A stretch of DNA of 64,000 nt from positions 158,106-222,105 of the forward strand of contig NZ_JAVFJK010000007.1 in the NCBI RefSeq assembly GCF_030908215.1, written 5' to 3'. The position numbers and the translations under genes were made by a program. Below are positions 36,924 to 44,917 of this stretch, in pieces. How positions within the stretch are numbered: the stretch's first letter is position 1; each line of letters opens with the position of its first letter. Below the pieces are notes generated by a model. It did not search any database. It was not told the DNA's origin and saw only the letters and a program-made list of their open reading frames with translations. Origin of the DNA: Sinomonas sp. ASV486. GTDB taxonomy: Bacteria > Actinomycetota > Actinomycetes > Actinomycetales > Micrococcaceae.

Positions 36924-38123
36924 ATGAAGACGCTGGCCATCGTTGGCTCATCCCTCGCTGGGCTTGCCGCCGCCCGTGCCGCCCGCGCGCAGGGATTCGA
37001 CGGCCGACTCGTTCTCGTGGGTGACGAGCCCCACCGCCCCTACGATCGGCCGCCCCTGAGCAAGGACTTCCTGAGCGGGAAGATCGGCGCCGAGGCACTG
37101 CGCCTCGAGGACGAGGGCGAGGACCTCGCTGCCGAATGGATGCTCGGCGTGCGGGCCGCTGCCCTCGACGCCGGGGGACGCGCCGTCGTCCTCGACGGCG
37201 GACGGCGGCTGGAGGCAGACGGCGTCGTCCTCGCCACCGGATCGACAGCGCGCACGCTTCCGCAGTTCGCCGGCTGCGAGAACGTCCACACCCTGCGGAC
37301 GCTCGACGACGCGCGGCTGCTCCGCGAGGAGCTCCGCCCGGGCGCGCGGCTGCTCGTGGTCGGCGCGGGACTCATCGGCGCGGAGGTGGCTTCCACGGCG
37401 CGAGCCGCCGGAGCGGACGTCGTCATCCTCGCGGGAGCGGGCATCCCGCTGGTCCGAAGCGTCGGTGCGCAGATGGGCGGTGTCCTCGCCGGCCTCCACG
37501 CGGCGCACGGCGTCGAGCTCGTCCAGGGTGCGGCCATCGCGGGTGTCCGGACCGACGGCACACGACTCGTCGCCGTCGAGCTGACGGACGGGCGGGTGAT
37601 CGAGCCCGACGCCGTGCTGGTCGCCGTCGGCGGGGAGGCGGCGACGGGCTGGCTTGCGGGCTCCGGCGTGCAGGTGGCCGACGGCGTCGTCTGCGATGAC
37701 CACGGCCGCACGAGCCTGCCGGGCGTCGTCGCCGTAGGCGACTGCGCGGCGTGGCACGACCCCCATCTGGGCCGGCCGCATCGGCTCGGCCACTGGAACG
37801 CCGCCGTCGCCCAGCCAGCCCGCGCAGTCAGGGCCCTTCTGGGGGCCACGGATCCTGAGCCGGCCAAGGCGCTCCCGTACTTCTGGTCAGACCAGTACGG
37901 CATCCGCATCCAGTTCAGCGGACATGCCGAGTTGGCCGACCGGATCGAGATTGAGGCCGGAACCGCGCAGGACCATAGCTTCCTCGCCGCCTACTACCGG
38001 GGGGATGCCCCCGTCGGCCTCCTCAGCAGCGGTCAGCCGAGGCTCTTCGCCAAACGGCGCCGCGACGTCGAACGCTCACAGCACCTCCGCGCCGCAGAGA
38101 CGCTCGCTGCGCTCGCTGGCTAG
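36924..38123 (+). CDS. Ferredoxin reductase-like FAD/NAD(P) flavoprotein
   Basis: 399 residues. FAD site LAIVGSSLAGLAAARAARAQG at the start, NAD site LLVVGAGLIGAEVASTARAAG near 143, the ACGD-like GVVAVGDCAAWHDPH, and a C-terminal reductase domain (YFWSDQYGIRIQFSGHA). This is the class that reduces ferredoxins for Rieske oxygenases. AGGAGC precedes ATG 36,924. First gene of an operon with a Rieske oxygenase, a Rieske ferredoxin and a transporter, completing a three-component system. NADH is the likely donor. Confidence 0.9.
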   Translation: MKTLAIVGSSLAGLAAARAARAQGFDGRLVLVGDEPHRPYDRPPLSKDFLSGKIGAEALRLEDEGEDLAAEWMLGVRAAALDAGGRAVVLDGGRRLEADGVVLATGSTARTLPQFAGCENVHTLRTLDDARLLREELRPGARLLVVGAGLIGAEVASTARAAGADVVILAGAGIPLVRSVGAQMGGVLAGLHAAHGVELVQGAAIAGVRTDGTRLVAVELTDGRVIEPDAVLVAVGGEAATGWLAGSGVQVADGVVCDDHGRTSLPGVVAVGDCAAWHDPHLGRPHRLGHWNAAVAQPARAVRALLGATDPEPAKALPYFWSDQYGIRIQFSGHAELADRIEIEAGTAQDHSFLAAYYRGDAPVGLLSSGQPRLFAKRRRDVERSQHLRAAETLAALAG

Positions 38124-38180
38124 CCCCAAGACTTCCCCACCCTTTCCGACATTCAACCAACCACCCACACAGGAGTAGAC

Positions 38181-39350
38181 ATGACGACTGCACCCGAGAA
38201 GATCGAGGCACCCAAGGGCGGAGTGAAGATCTCCGAGAGCCTCATCGCCACCCTCCCCGGGTCCGCTTACGTCGACGAGGCCGTCTTCCGGGCCGAGCAG
38301 GAGCGGATCTTCGAGCAGATGTGGTTCTGCGCGGTGCGCTCGGCCGACCTCGAAGGGCCCGGCACGTTCAAGACGGTCCAGATCGGGCGCGAGAGCGTGA
38401 TCGTGAGCCGCAACCGCAAGGGCGAGATCCGGGCGTTCTTCAACATCTGCCGCCACCGCGGAGTGAAGCTCTGCATGGAGGACTCGGGCAAGGCCGAGCG
38501 CTCGTTCCAGTGCGCCTACCACGCCTGGACCTACGACCTCGACGGCAAGCTCATCGCGGCGCCGAACCTCACGAAGATGCCGGACATCGACCGTCAGGAG
38601 TACGGTCTGGTCAAGGTCCACATCCGCGAGTACCTCGGGTACGTGTGGCTGTGCCTGGCCGAGGAGCCTCCCTCGTTCGAGGACGAGGTCATGGGCGCGA
38701 TCGAGACGCGCCTCGGCGACGTGCACCGGATCGACGGCTACGACGTGGCGAACCTGAGTCTGGGCCGCCGCATCACGTATGACGTGAAGGCCAACTGGAA
38801 GCTCATCATCGAGAACTTCATGGAGTGCTACCACTGCGCCACCATCCACCCCGAGCTGACCGAGGTGCTCCCGGAATTCGCCGACGGCCTGGCAGCGCAG
38901 TACTTCGTGGGCCACGGCGCCGAGTTCGGCGACGAGGTCAAGGGCTTCACCATCGACGGCTCCGAGGGCCTGGACGTGATCCCCGGTGTCGCCGAGGACC
39001 AGGACCGCCGCTACTACGCGATCACCATCAAGCCGACCGTGTTCATCAACCTCGTCCCGGATCACGTCATCATCCACCGCATGTTCCCCATGGCCGCGGA
39101 CCGCACCATTGTGGAGTGCGACTGGCTCTACCTCCCCCACGTGGTCGAGAGCGGCAAGGACCTCGACGCCTCGGTGGAGCTGTTCAACCGCGTGAACCTG
39201 CAGGACTTCGACGCGTGCGAGCGCACCCAGCCCGGCATGGCCTCGCGCATCTACGCCAACGGCGGCGTGCTCGTCCCGAGCGAGCACCACATCGGCGAGT
39301 TCCACGATTGGGTGGCGTCCATGGTCGGTGACGTCATCCCGACCAACTGA
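38181..39350 (+). CDS. Rieske oxygenase large subunit, probable glycine betaine monooxygenase
   Basis: 389 residues. The N-terminal Rieske 2Fe-2S domain has Cys90-x-His92 and Cys111-x2-His114 (CRHRG, CAYHAW). The catalytic domain carries the mononuclear iron motif ENFMECYHCATIHPEL. GbcA-type enzymes demethylate glycine betaine to dimethylglycine and formaldehyde. The assignment here comes from family resemblance and context (BetA/BetB, dimethylglycine oxidase, sarcosine oxidase nearby); other quaternary amines such as carnitine or stachydrine are possible. It lies 57 bp after the reductase gene. Confidence 0.85.
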   Translation: MTTAPEKIEAPKGGVKISESLIATLPGSAYVDEAVFRAEQERIFEQMWFCAVRSADLEGPGTFKTVQIGRESVIVSRNRKGEIRAFFNICRHRGVKLCMEDSGKAERSFQCAYHAWTYDLDGKLIAAPNLTKMPDIDRQEYGLVKVHIREYLGYVWLCLAEEPPSFEDEVMGAIETRLGDVHRIDGYDVANLSLGRRITYDVKANWKLIIENFMECYHCATIHPELTEVLPEFADGLAAQYFVGHGAEFGDEVKGFTIDGSEGLDVIPGVAEDQDRRYYAITIKPTVFINLVPDHVIIHRMFPMAADRTIVECDWLYLPHVVESGKDLDASVELFNRVNLQDFDACERTQPGMASRIYANGGVLVPSEHHIGEFHDWVASMVGDVIPTN

Positions 39351-39397
39351 CGCCGCCACGAGAACTACCGAGACCGACCGAGTGAAGGAGTTGCGCC

Positions 39398-39760
39398 ATG
39401 AGTGATGGAATGACGCGCATCTGCCCCCTGTCCCAGCTCGTCCGCGGGGACGCGATGCGCCTGGAGACGCGGCCCCCGATCGCCCTCTTCCACACGGAGG
39501 AGGGGGAACTGTTCGCGATCGACGACACCTGCACGCATCAGGACGCATCGCTGGCCGACGGGTACGTGGAGGGCTGTGAGGTCGAATGCCCCCTGCACGC
39601 CTCCAAGTTCAACCTGCGCACGGGGACCGTGGATGCCCCGCCGGCGAAGCTGCCGGTCCGCGTCCACGCGGTCGAGGTGCGCGATGGGGACATCTACCTG
39701 AAGGAGTCCGACGAGATTCCGAACCTTCCGCCGGGGATCACAGTTGACGGCCACGTCTGA
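39398..39760 (+). CDS. Rieske-type ferredoxin
   Basis: 120 residues; a single Rieske domain with cluster ligands Cys45/His47 and Cys64/His67 (CTHQD, CPLHAS). It is soluble, with no membrane anchor. It carries electrons from the reductase (36,924) to the oxygenase (38,181). Short gaps place it in the same operon; the MHS transporter follows after 12 bp. Confidence 0.92.
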   Translation: MSDGMTRICPLSQLVRGDAMRLETRPPIALFHTEEGELFAIDDTCTHQDASLADGYVEGCEVECPLHASKFNLRTGTVDAPPAKLPVRVHAVEVRDGDIYLKESDEIPNLPPGITVDGHV

Positions 39761-39772
39761 GGAGTGATGACA

Positions 39773-41458
39773 ATGAGAGGCAGTCAGACAGAACAGGACA
39801 TCTCCGTGACGAATGTGCCGGGGGCAGGAGCGTGGCAAGGCCGGATCACGTTCCGGAAGCGCCGGCTCCGGTTCGGCGACGTCAACGTCGTCGACCGCGC
39901 CATGCTGCGGCGGGCGGTCGGCGGAGCCGTCGTGGGCAACACCATGGAGTGGTACGACGTCGGTGTGTTCGGCTACCTCATCACCACGATGGGACCGGTC
40001 TTCCTGCCCGAGGCAGACAAAACGGTCCAGACCCTCTTCCTGCTCGGGACGTTCGCCGCGACGTTCGTGGCGCGCCCCTTCGGCGGCGTCTTCTTCGGGT
40101 GGCTGGGCGACAGGATCGGCAGGCAGAGGGTCCTCGCGGCGACGCTCATCATGATGTCCGCGGCGACCTTCGCCCTGGGCCTCCTGCCGGGGTATGCCCA
40201 GATCGGCGTGGGGGCTGCCGTCCTCCTCGTGGTGGTCAAGCTCCTCCAGGGGTTCTCGACCGGCGGCGAATACGCGGGCGCCACGACCTTCGTGAGCGAG
40301 TACGCGGCCGACCGCAGGAGGGGCTACTTCGCGAGCTTCCTGGACATGGGCTCCTACCTCGGCTTCGCCGCCGGTGCGGCCCTCGTCTCGGTCCTCCAGC
40401 TCGTGCTCGGCCAGGCGGCGATGGGAGAGTTCGGCTGGCGGATCCCCTTCCTCGTGGCGGGACCGCTCGGGGCGATCGCCATCTACTTCCGGCTCAGGAT
40501 TGAGGAGAGTCCCACCTTCCAGGCCGCCCTGGACACGCAGGAGCGTGCGGTCAACGAGCGTGCCGCGGCAGACGCTACGGCCCGGAGGGGCCCGTTCGCG
40601 GTGGTCCGCGCCTACTGGCGTCCGATCCTCGTGTCCATGGTCGTCGTCGCCGCAGCCAACACCGTGGGCTATGCCCTGACCTCCTACATGCCCACGTACC
40701 TGACGGAGTCGAAGGGCTACGACGAGGTCCACGGGACCCTCCTGACCATCCCGGTGCTGCTCGTCATGAGCCTGTGCATCCCCCTGGCCGGGCGGCTGTC
40801 GGACAAGATCGGCCGTAGGCCCGTCCTGTGGATCGGCGCCCTCAGCACGGTTATCCTCGCGATCCCCGCGTTCCTCCTCGTGGGCCTCGGCACGGTGCCG
40901 GCGACGCTCGCTGGCCTGGCCTTGGTCGCGTTCCCGGTGACGTTCTACGTGCCGATTCTCGCGTCCACTCTGCCCGCCCAGTTCCCGACCTCCTGCCGGT
41001 ACTTCAGCATGGGGATCGCCTACAACTTCTCCGTGGCGATCTTCGGGGGGACAACGCCCGTCATCGTCGACGGACTCATCCAGGGCACAGGCAACGACAT
41101 GATGCCCGCGTACTACCTCATGGGCACGTCCATCGTGGGTGCGCTCGCGGTCTTCTTCCTGCGGGAGCCCGCGGGGCGGCCGCTGCCGGGTTCGATGCCG
41201 AGCGTTGACACGCCCGCGGAGGCGCGCGCCGTCGTCGAACATCAGGAGGAGGATCCGCGGATCGATCTGGAGCAGATGCCGCTCAGCCGGGTGCCTGTCG
41301 CGGTGGCGCACGACGGCGCGGCGGTGCAACTCCCGCTCGACGACCCGTACGCCCTCGCGGCGGCCGAGGGCGAGGGGATTGACCTGGAGGCCACGGCCCT
41401 CGAGGCCCGGTCCTGCGGTGAGCAGCCGGTCGCAACGGGGCTGCGCCCAGTGGCCTGA
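39773..41458 (+). CDS. MFS transporter, MHS/ProP-like, with long C-terminal tail
   Basis: 561 residues. MHS hallmarks are GNTMEWYDVGVFGYLIT, GWLGDRIGRQRVLAATL and LLQGFSTGGEYAGATTFVSE, as in ProP-type betaine/proline symporters. After helix 12 there is a ~105-residue hydrophilic acidic tail (EEDPRIDLEQM; LDDPYALAAAEGEG). Long C-terminal tails in ProP sense osmolarity, though no coiled-coil heptads are obvious here. Likely betaine importer (inference from operon). ATG 39,773 is 8 nt after GAGGAG and preferred over GTG 39,764 and ATG 39,767. Confidence 0.88.
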   Translation: MRGSQTEQDISVTNVPGAGAWQGRITFRKRRLRFGDVNVVDRAMLRRAVGGAVVGNTMEWYDVGVFGYLITTMGPVFLPEADKTVQTLFLLGTFAATFVARPFGGVFFGWLGDRIGRQRVLAATLIMMSAATFALGLLPGYAQIGVGAAVLLVVVKLLQGFSTGGEYAGATTFVSEYAADRRRGYFASFLDMGSYLGFAAGAALVSVLQLVLGQAAMGEFGWRIPFLVAGPLGAIAIYFRLRIEESPTFQAALDTQERAVNERAAADATARRGPFAVVRAYWRPILVSMVVVAAANTVGYALTSYMPTYLTESKGYDEVHGTLLTIPVLLVMSLCIPLAGRLSDKIGRRPVLWIGALSTVILAIPAFLLVGLGTVPATLAGLALVAFPVTFYVPILASTLPAQFPTSCRYFSMGIAYNFSVAIFGGTTPVIVDGLIQGTGNDMMPAYYLMGTSIVGALAVFFLREPAGRPLPGSMPSVDTPAEARAVVEHQEEDPRIDLEQMPLSRVPVAVAHDGAAVQLPLDDPYALAAAEGEGIDLEATALEARSCGEQPVATGLRPVA

Positions 41459-41484
41459 GACCCGGCCGCTCGGTCCGTCCACTT

Positions 41485-41522
41485 GGTCCGGCCGCTCAGG
41501 AGCGATCCTGGGCGGCCGGACC
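41485..41522. terminator. Bidirectional terminator, 17-bp stem
   Basis: GGTCCGGCCGCTCAGGA pairs with its complement at 41,506-41,522 (one G-T), loop GCGA. It covers the stop codon of the convergent iclR gene. Confidence 0.82.
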
Positions 41523-42308
41523 TCCCATGAGCTCGGTGATCTCCGCGCCAGCGGCGACGATTGCCTTGATCAACCCGGGGTCCTTCTCGGGATCGAAGCG
41601 GAACGCCGGGCCCGAGATGCTCACCGAGCCGATCACGTCCCCGGTATGGCCGAACACGGGCGCGGCGATTGCGTTGAGGCCGTCTTCGAGTTCCCCGCGG
41701 GTCGCGGCGTAGCCCAACCGCACAATCTCCGGGAGTTCGGCCTCGAGCCGGTCCCTCGTGAGCGTGTGCGAGGTGAGCGGCTCGGGCGGCGCCTCGCGCA
41801 GCGCCTGGTCCCGTTGGGCTGGCGGCATGTAGGCGAGGAAGACCTTCCCGCTCGAGGTCGCGTGCAGAGGCGTGAGGTTCCCAATCCAGTCGAAGCTCGC
41901 GACGTTCGCCGCGCCCATCGCCTGGTCGACGTTCACGGCGAAGGACGACCGGAGCACCGCGAGATTGACGGTCTCGCCGAACTGCTGCGCGAGGTCTTCG
42001 AGGACCGGCCGCGCGGTGTGGACGAGGCTGAGGCGCCGCGGGATCGAGCTCGCGATGCGCAGCAGCCCGACTCCGAGCTGGTATCTGCCCCGCCGCGAGC
42101 TCTGCTGCACGAAGCCGTGGGTCTCGAGGGCGGCGAGAATGCGTGACGCCGTCGACTTGTGCACGCCCATGCGCTCGGCCATGTCGCCGACGGCCGCGCT
42201 GCCCTCTTCTGCGAGGACCTCGAGCGCCTGCACAACGCGCTCGACCGAATGAACACCGTTGGCTGAACGTCCCCCGTCGGGATCCTCCGGATCCGATGAC
42301 TTGCTCAT
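41496..42308 (-). CDS. IclR family transcriptional regulator (third)
   Basis: 270 residues. Winged HTH at about residues 20-85 (VERVVQALEVLAEEG; GVHKSTASRILAALETHG) and IclR effector domain (LHATSSGKVFLAYMP, TRGELEDGLNAIAAPVFGH). It is more distant from the two paralogues at 23-26 kb. The ATG at 42,308 lies 6 nt after CACAAT, so it is leaderless; the long upstream frame only translates the 21-bp repeats. It lies convergent with the betaine oxygenase operon and may regulate it. Confidence 0.92.
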   Translation of the reverse strand: MSKSSDPEDPDGGRSANGVHSVERVVQALEVLAEEGSAAVGDMAERMGVHKSTASRILAALETHGFVQQSSRRGRYQLGVGLLRIASSIPRRLSLVHTARPVLEDLAQQFGETVNLAVLRSSFAVNVDQAMGAANVASFDWIGNLTPLHATSSGKVFLAYMPPAQRDQALREAPPEPLTSHTLTRDRLEAELPEIVRLGYAATRGELEDGLNAIAAPVFGHTGDVIGSVSISGPAFRFDPEKDPGLIKAIVAAGAEITELMGGPAAQDRS

Positions 42309-42314
42309 GGGCCG

Positions 42315-42320
42315 ATTGTG
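42315..42320 (-). promoter_or_regulatory. -10 element of leaderless iclR
   Basis: CACAAT on the minus strand, 6 nt before the ATG at 42,308. Confidence 0.45.
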
Positions 42321-42390
42321 CCAGAGAACACCGGCACCCTCGGGAGGCAAGGAAGGAACGATGCCCCGCTCGCCAGGCAAGCTGCGTGCC

Positions 42391-42570
42391 GAAGTCACCC
42401 CAGGTGGACGCCAAGTCACCCCGTGCGGGCGCGAAGTCACCCCCGGGGAACGCGAAGTCACCCCCAGCAGGCGCGAGGTCACCCCCGGTAGGCGCGAGGT
42501 CACCCCCGGTAGGCGCGAGGTCACCCCGTGGGAACGCGAGGTCACCCCGTGTGGGCTTGAGATCACCCCT
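42391..42570. repeat. Array of nine 21-bp repeats (CGAAGTCACCCC orientation)
   Basis: GTCACC cores at 42,394, 42,415, 42,436, 42,457, 42,478, 42,499, 42,520, 42,541 and 42,562, every step exactly 21 bp. The typical unit is GCGAGGTCACCCC plus eight variable bases. It lies in the 476-bp gap between iclR (42,308) and the MBL gene (42,785); the stretch 42,571-42,615 behind it holds nothing I can name. Not coding: no start with ribosome site, and only the phase of 7 codons keeps frames open. Confidence 0.9.
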
Positions 42571-42615
42571 CCGGGAGTTTGAAGATCAGGTAACAGCGTG
42601 CTGCTGTGTCAACGC

Positions 42616-42663
42616 ACGACGACGGCCGGTGCCTTCCGCAGGGAAAGCACCGGCCGTCGTCGT
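42616..42663. terminator. Perfect 17-bp hairpin between opposed repeat arrays
   Basis: ACGACGACGGCCGGTGC (42,616-42,632) and its exact complement (42,647-42,663), loop 14 nt. It can terminate the mscR-MBL operon. It is also the centre between two repeat arrays of opposite orientation. Confidence 0.82.
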
Positions 42664-42703
42664 CACCCACGAGGTTCTATCTGGATCGCATGTCTCGTCC
42701 GTA

Positions 42704-42781
42704 CGGGGTGACCTCAGGGTCGTGCGGGGTGACTTCGCGCCCACACGGGGTGACTTCGCGCCCACACGGGGTGACTTCGGC
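42704..42781. repeat. Array of four 21-bp repeats (GGGGTGACTTCG orientation)
   Basis: GTGAC cores at 42,708, 42,729, 42,750 and 42,771, exactly 21 bp apart, inverted relative to the nine-unit array. The last unit ends 4 bp before the MBL gene stop codon. Confidence 0.88.
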
Positions 42782-42784
42782 CTG

Positions 42785-43426
42785 TCAGCGGCCGCGCGCG
42801 ATCCATTCCTGCAGGTGCGGTGCCTCGGCGCCGACGGTCGTCGAGTCTCCGTGGCCCGTGTTGACCTCAGTGTCCCCGGGGAGCGTGAGCAGCCGGGTCC
42901 GGATGGACTCGATGATCGTGGGGAAATCCGAGTAGGACCGTCCGGTCGCCCCGGGACCACCCTGGAACAGGGTGTCCCCGGTGAACACGGTCCCCAGGCT
43001 CTCGGCCCGGAAGCACACGGACCCGGGGGAGTGGCCCGGCGTGTGTATGGCCACCAGCTCCGAGCCCGCGACCGAGAAGACCTCCCCGTCCGCGATCTCC
43101 GCGTCCGGCGAGGTGCCCGGATACACCGCATCCCACAGCATGAGGTCGGCCGGGTGGAGGAGCACCGCTGCGCCCACCTTGTCCGCGAACTCTCGGGCGT
43201 GGCGGATGTGGTCGTCATGGCCGTGGGTGAGGAGCACCGCGGTCACGGTGCGGCCGCCGACTGCGTCGGCGACAGCGCCGGCGTCGTGCGCGGGGTCGAT
43301 CACGATCGCCTCCGCGTCGTCGCCCACGATCCAGACGTTGTTGTCCACGTCCCACGTGCCCCCGTCGAGGGAGAACGTGCCGGACGTGACGACGCGCTCG
43401 ATCCTGGTCCTGCCTTCCGCGCCCAT
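42785..43426 (-). CDS. MBL-fold hydrolase, candidate S-formylmycothiol hydrolase
   Basis: 213 residues, metallo-beta-lactamase fold of the glyoxalase II type: THGHDDH (His68, His70, Asp72, His73), HTPGHSPGSVCF, FTGDTLFQGG and a C-terminal NTGHGDST. The ATG overlaps the mscR stop codon (TGATG), so the two are coupled. MscR makes S-formylmycothiol, and a thioester hydrolase would release formate and mycothiol. That role is inferred from the pairing. Confidence 0.85.
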   Translation of the reverse strand: MGAEGRTRIERVVTSGTFSLDGGTWDVDNNVWIVGDDAEAIVIDPAHDAGAVADAVGGRTVTAVLLTHGHDDHIRHAREFADKVGAAVLLHPADLMLWDAVYPGTSPDAEIADGEVFSVAGSELVAIHTPGHSPGSVCFRAESLGTVFTGDTLFQGGPGATGRSYSDFPTIIESIRTRLLTLPGDTEVNTGHGDSTTVGAEAPHLQEWIARGR

Positions 43427-44535
43427 CAGATCTCCACCACGGAGCGCAGGACGGTGCCAGAGTGCATCTTCTCGAAGGCCGCCTCGACGTCGCCGAGGCC
43501 GATGCGCTCGGTCACGAACGCGTCCAGCGGGAGGCGTCCGAGCTTGAACTGCTCGACGAGCATGGGGAAGTCGCGGCTCGGGAGGCAGTCGCCGTACCAC
43601 GAGGACTTGAGCGAGCCGCCGCGGCCGAACACATCCAGGAGCGGCAGCTCGAGCGTCATCTCGGGCGTCGGAACGCCCACGAGGACCACACGGCCGGCCA
43701 GGTCGCGCGCGTAGAAGGCCTGCTTGTACGTCTCGGGGCGGCCGACGGCGTCGATCACCACGTCCGCCCCGAAGCCGCCCGTGAGGTCGCGGATCGCCTC
43801 GACAGGGTCCGTCTCACGCGAGACGACGCCGTGAGTCGCGCCGAGGCTCTTGGCGAGCTCCACCTTGGCGGGGTCGAGGTCCACGGCGATGATCGTCGTC
43901 GCCCCCGCGAGCTTCGCGCCCGCGATCGCCGCGATGCCCACGCCGCCGCAGCCGATCACGGCCACGGACTCCCCGCGCTTGACCTCGCCGGTGTTGATGG
44001 CGGCGCCGATGCCGGCCATGATCCCGCAGCCAAGCAGGCCGACGGCGGCGGGGTCAACGTCGTCGTCGATCTTGGTGCACTGTCCGGCCGCGACGAGGGT
44101 CTTCTCGGCGAACGAGCCGATGCCGAGCGCCGCGGTCAGCGGGGTGCCGTCGGCGAGGGTCATCTTCTGGGTCGCGTTGTGCGTGGCGAAGCAGTACTGC
44201 GGCTGGCCCTTTGCGCAGGCCCGGCATTGCCCGCACACCGCGCGCCAGTTCAGAATCACACGGTCTCCGGGCTTGAGGTCCGTCACGTCCGGGCCGACCG
44301 AGCTGACCACCGCGGTGGACTCGTGGCCGAGGAGGTAGGGGTAGTCGTTGCCGATCCCGCCGAGCTTGTAGTGCAGGTCCGTGTGGCAGACGCCGCACGT
44401 GAGGACGTCAACCAGCGCCTCGCCTGGGCCGGGGTCCGGGACCAGGATCGTCTCGACGGTCGCCGGCGCGTTCTTCTCGCGCACGACGACGGCCCTCACC
44501 TCGTGCATGTTCGTTCCGCGGGGTGCGTTGGTCAT
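43426..44535 (-). CDS. mscR: S-(hydroxymethyl)mycothiol dehydrogenase
   Basis: 369 residues, zinc medium-chain dehydrogenase of the class III/MscR type. Catalytic zinc: Cys47 (TCGVCHTD), GHEST. Structural zinc: [18 protein letters not shown] site [15 protein letters not shown]. It oxidises the formaldehyde-mycothiol adduct to S-formylmycothiol in actinobacteria. AGGAGG is 7 nt before ATG 44,535. A TGATATATCA operator lies about 150 bp upstream between a possible -35 and TATACC. First gene of the mscR-MBL operon. Confidence 0.93.
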   Translation of the reverse strand: MTNAPRGTNMHEVRAVVVREKNAPATVETILVPDPGPGEALVDVLTCGVCHTDLHYKLGGIGNDYPYLLGHESTAVVSSVGPDVTDLKPGDRVILNWRAVCGQCRACAKGQPQYCFATHNATQKMTLADGTPLTAALGIGSFAEKTLVAAGQCTKIDDDVDPAAVGLLGCGIMAGIGAAINTGEVKRGESVAVIGCGGVGIAAIAGAKLAGATTIIAVDLDPAKVELAKSLGATHGVVSRETDPVEAIRDLTGGFGADVVIDAVGRPETYKQAFYARDLAGRVVLVGVPTPEMTLELPLLDVFGRGGSLKSSWYGDCLPSRDFPMLVEQFKLGRLPLDAFVTERIGLGDVEAAFEKMHSGTVLRSVVEI

Positions 44536-44682
44536 GGAAGTCCTCCTGTGGTGTTCAAACGTGGGCCGTGCCCATCATGACCAGCGCCGCTCTCGCGTGT
44601 CCACGTGGCCCGCGGCATGAGACGCCGGCACCCCGACATGGTCGTATGGCCGGCCCTAGGACCGGTCAGCGCTGGTATAGAT

Positions 44683-44693
44683 CTGATATATCA
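44683..44693. promoter_or_regulatory. TGATATATCA operator of mscR
   Basis: CTGATATATCA with a perfect 10-bp palindrome TGATATATCA, upstream of the mscR -10 box. Best copy of this motif in the window. Confidence 0.72.
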
Positions 44694-44787
44694 CCACAGC
44701 CTACGGGTGGAAGTGCGGGCGGTCAATGGGCATCGCCTGCATCACGTTTCGATCTCGTGAAATTCTTCCGGGCGCCCAGAAAGGTGC

Positions 44788-44851
44788 TTGACAGCCGTCT
44801 GTGACGTGACTCACTGTTGTGCATGCCGAATCACGTTGCAGCTTGTGCAAT
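44788..44851 (+). promoter_or_regulatory. Conserved promoter module with GTTGC operator, betA operon
   Basis: TTGACA at 44,788, TGACTCACTGTTGTG at 44,807, operator GTTGCA-GCTTG-TGCAAT at 44,835-44,851. A near copy of the module at 36,824, including the 28-bp spacing. Confidence 0.72.
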
Positions 44852-44917
44852 TCACCGCGGTGTCTCGGACTCTGGGGGAAGGTCCGAGGCTCACTCTCTA
44901 AGGAGCAGCACGCATTC

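Larger units (their letters stand above)
44536..44917. other. 382-bp divergent control region between mscR and betA
   Basis: Holds, left to right: the mscR ribosome site AGGAGG, a long mscR leader with no recognised feature (44,545-44,670), a putative minus-strand -10 TATACC (44,674-44,679 complement), the TGATATATCA operator, then the betA promoter module with TTGACA, TGACTCA and the GTTGC operator, and AAGGAGC before betA. No gene seen. Confidence 0.7.

Noticed and set aside
42259-42582. Peptide with REVTPGR heptads encoded by the 21-bp array
   Set aside because: No ribosome site. Frames stay open only because 21 is a multiple of 3, and short family members contain 20- or 22-bp steps.
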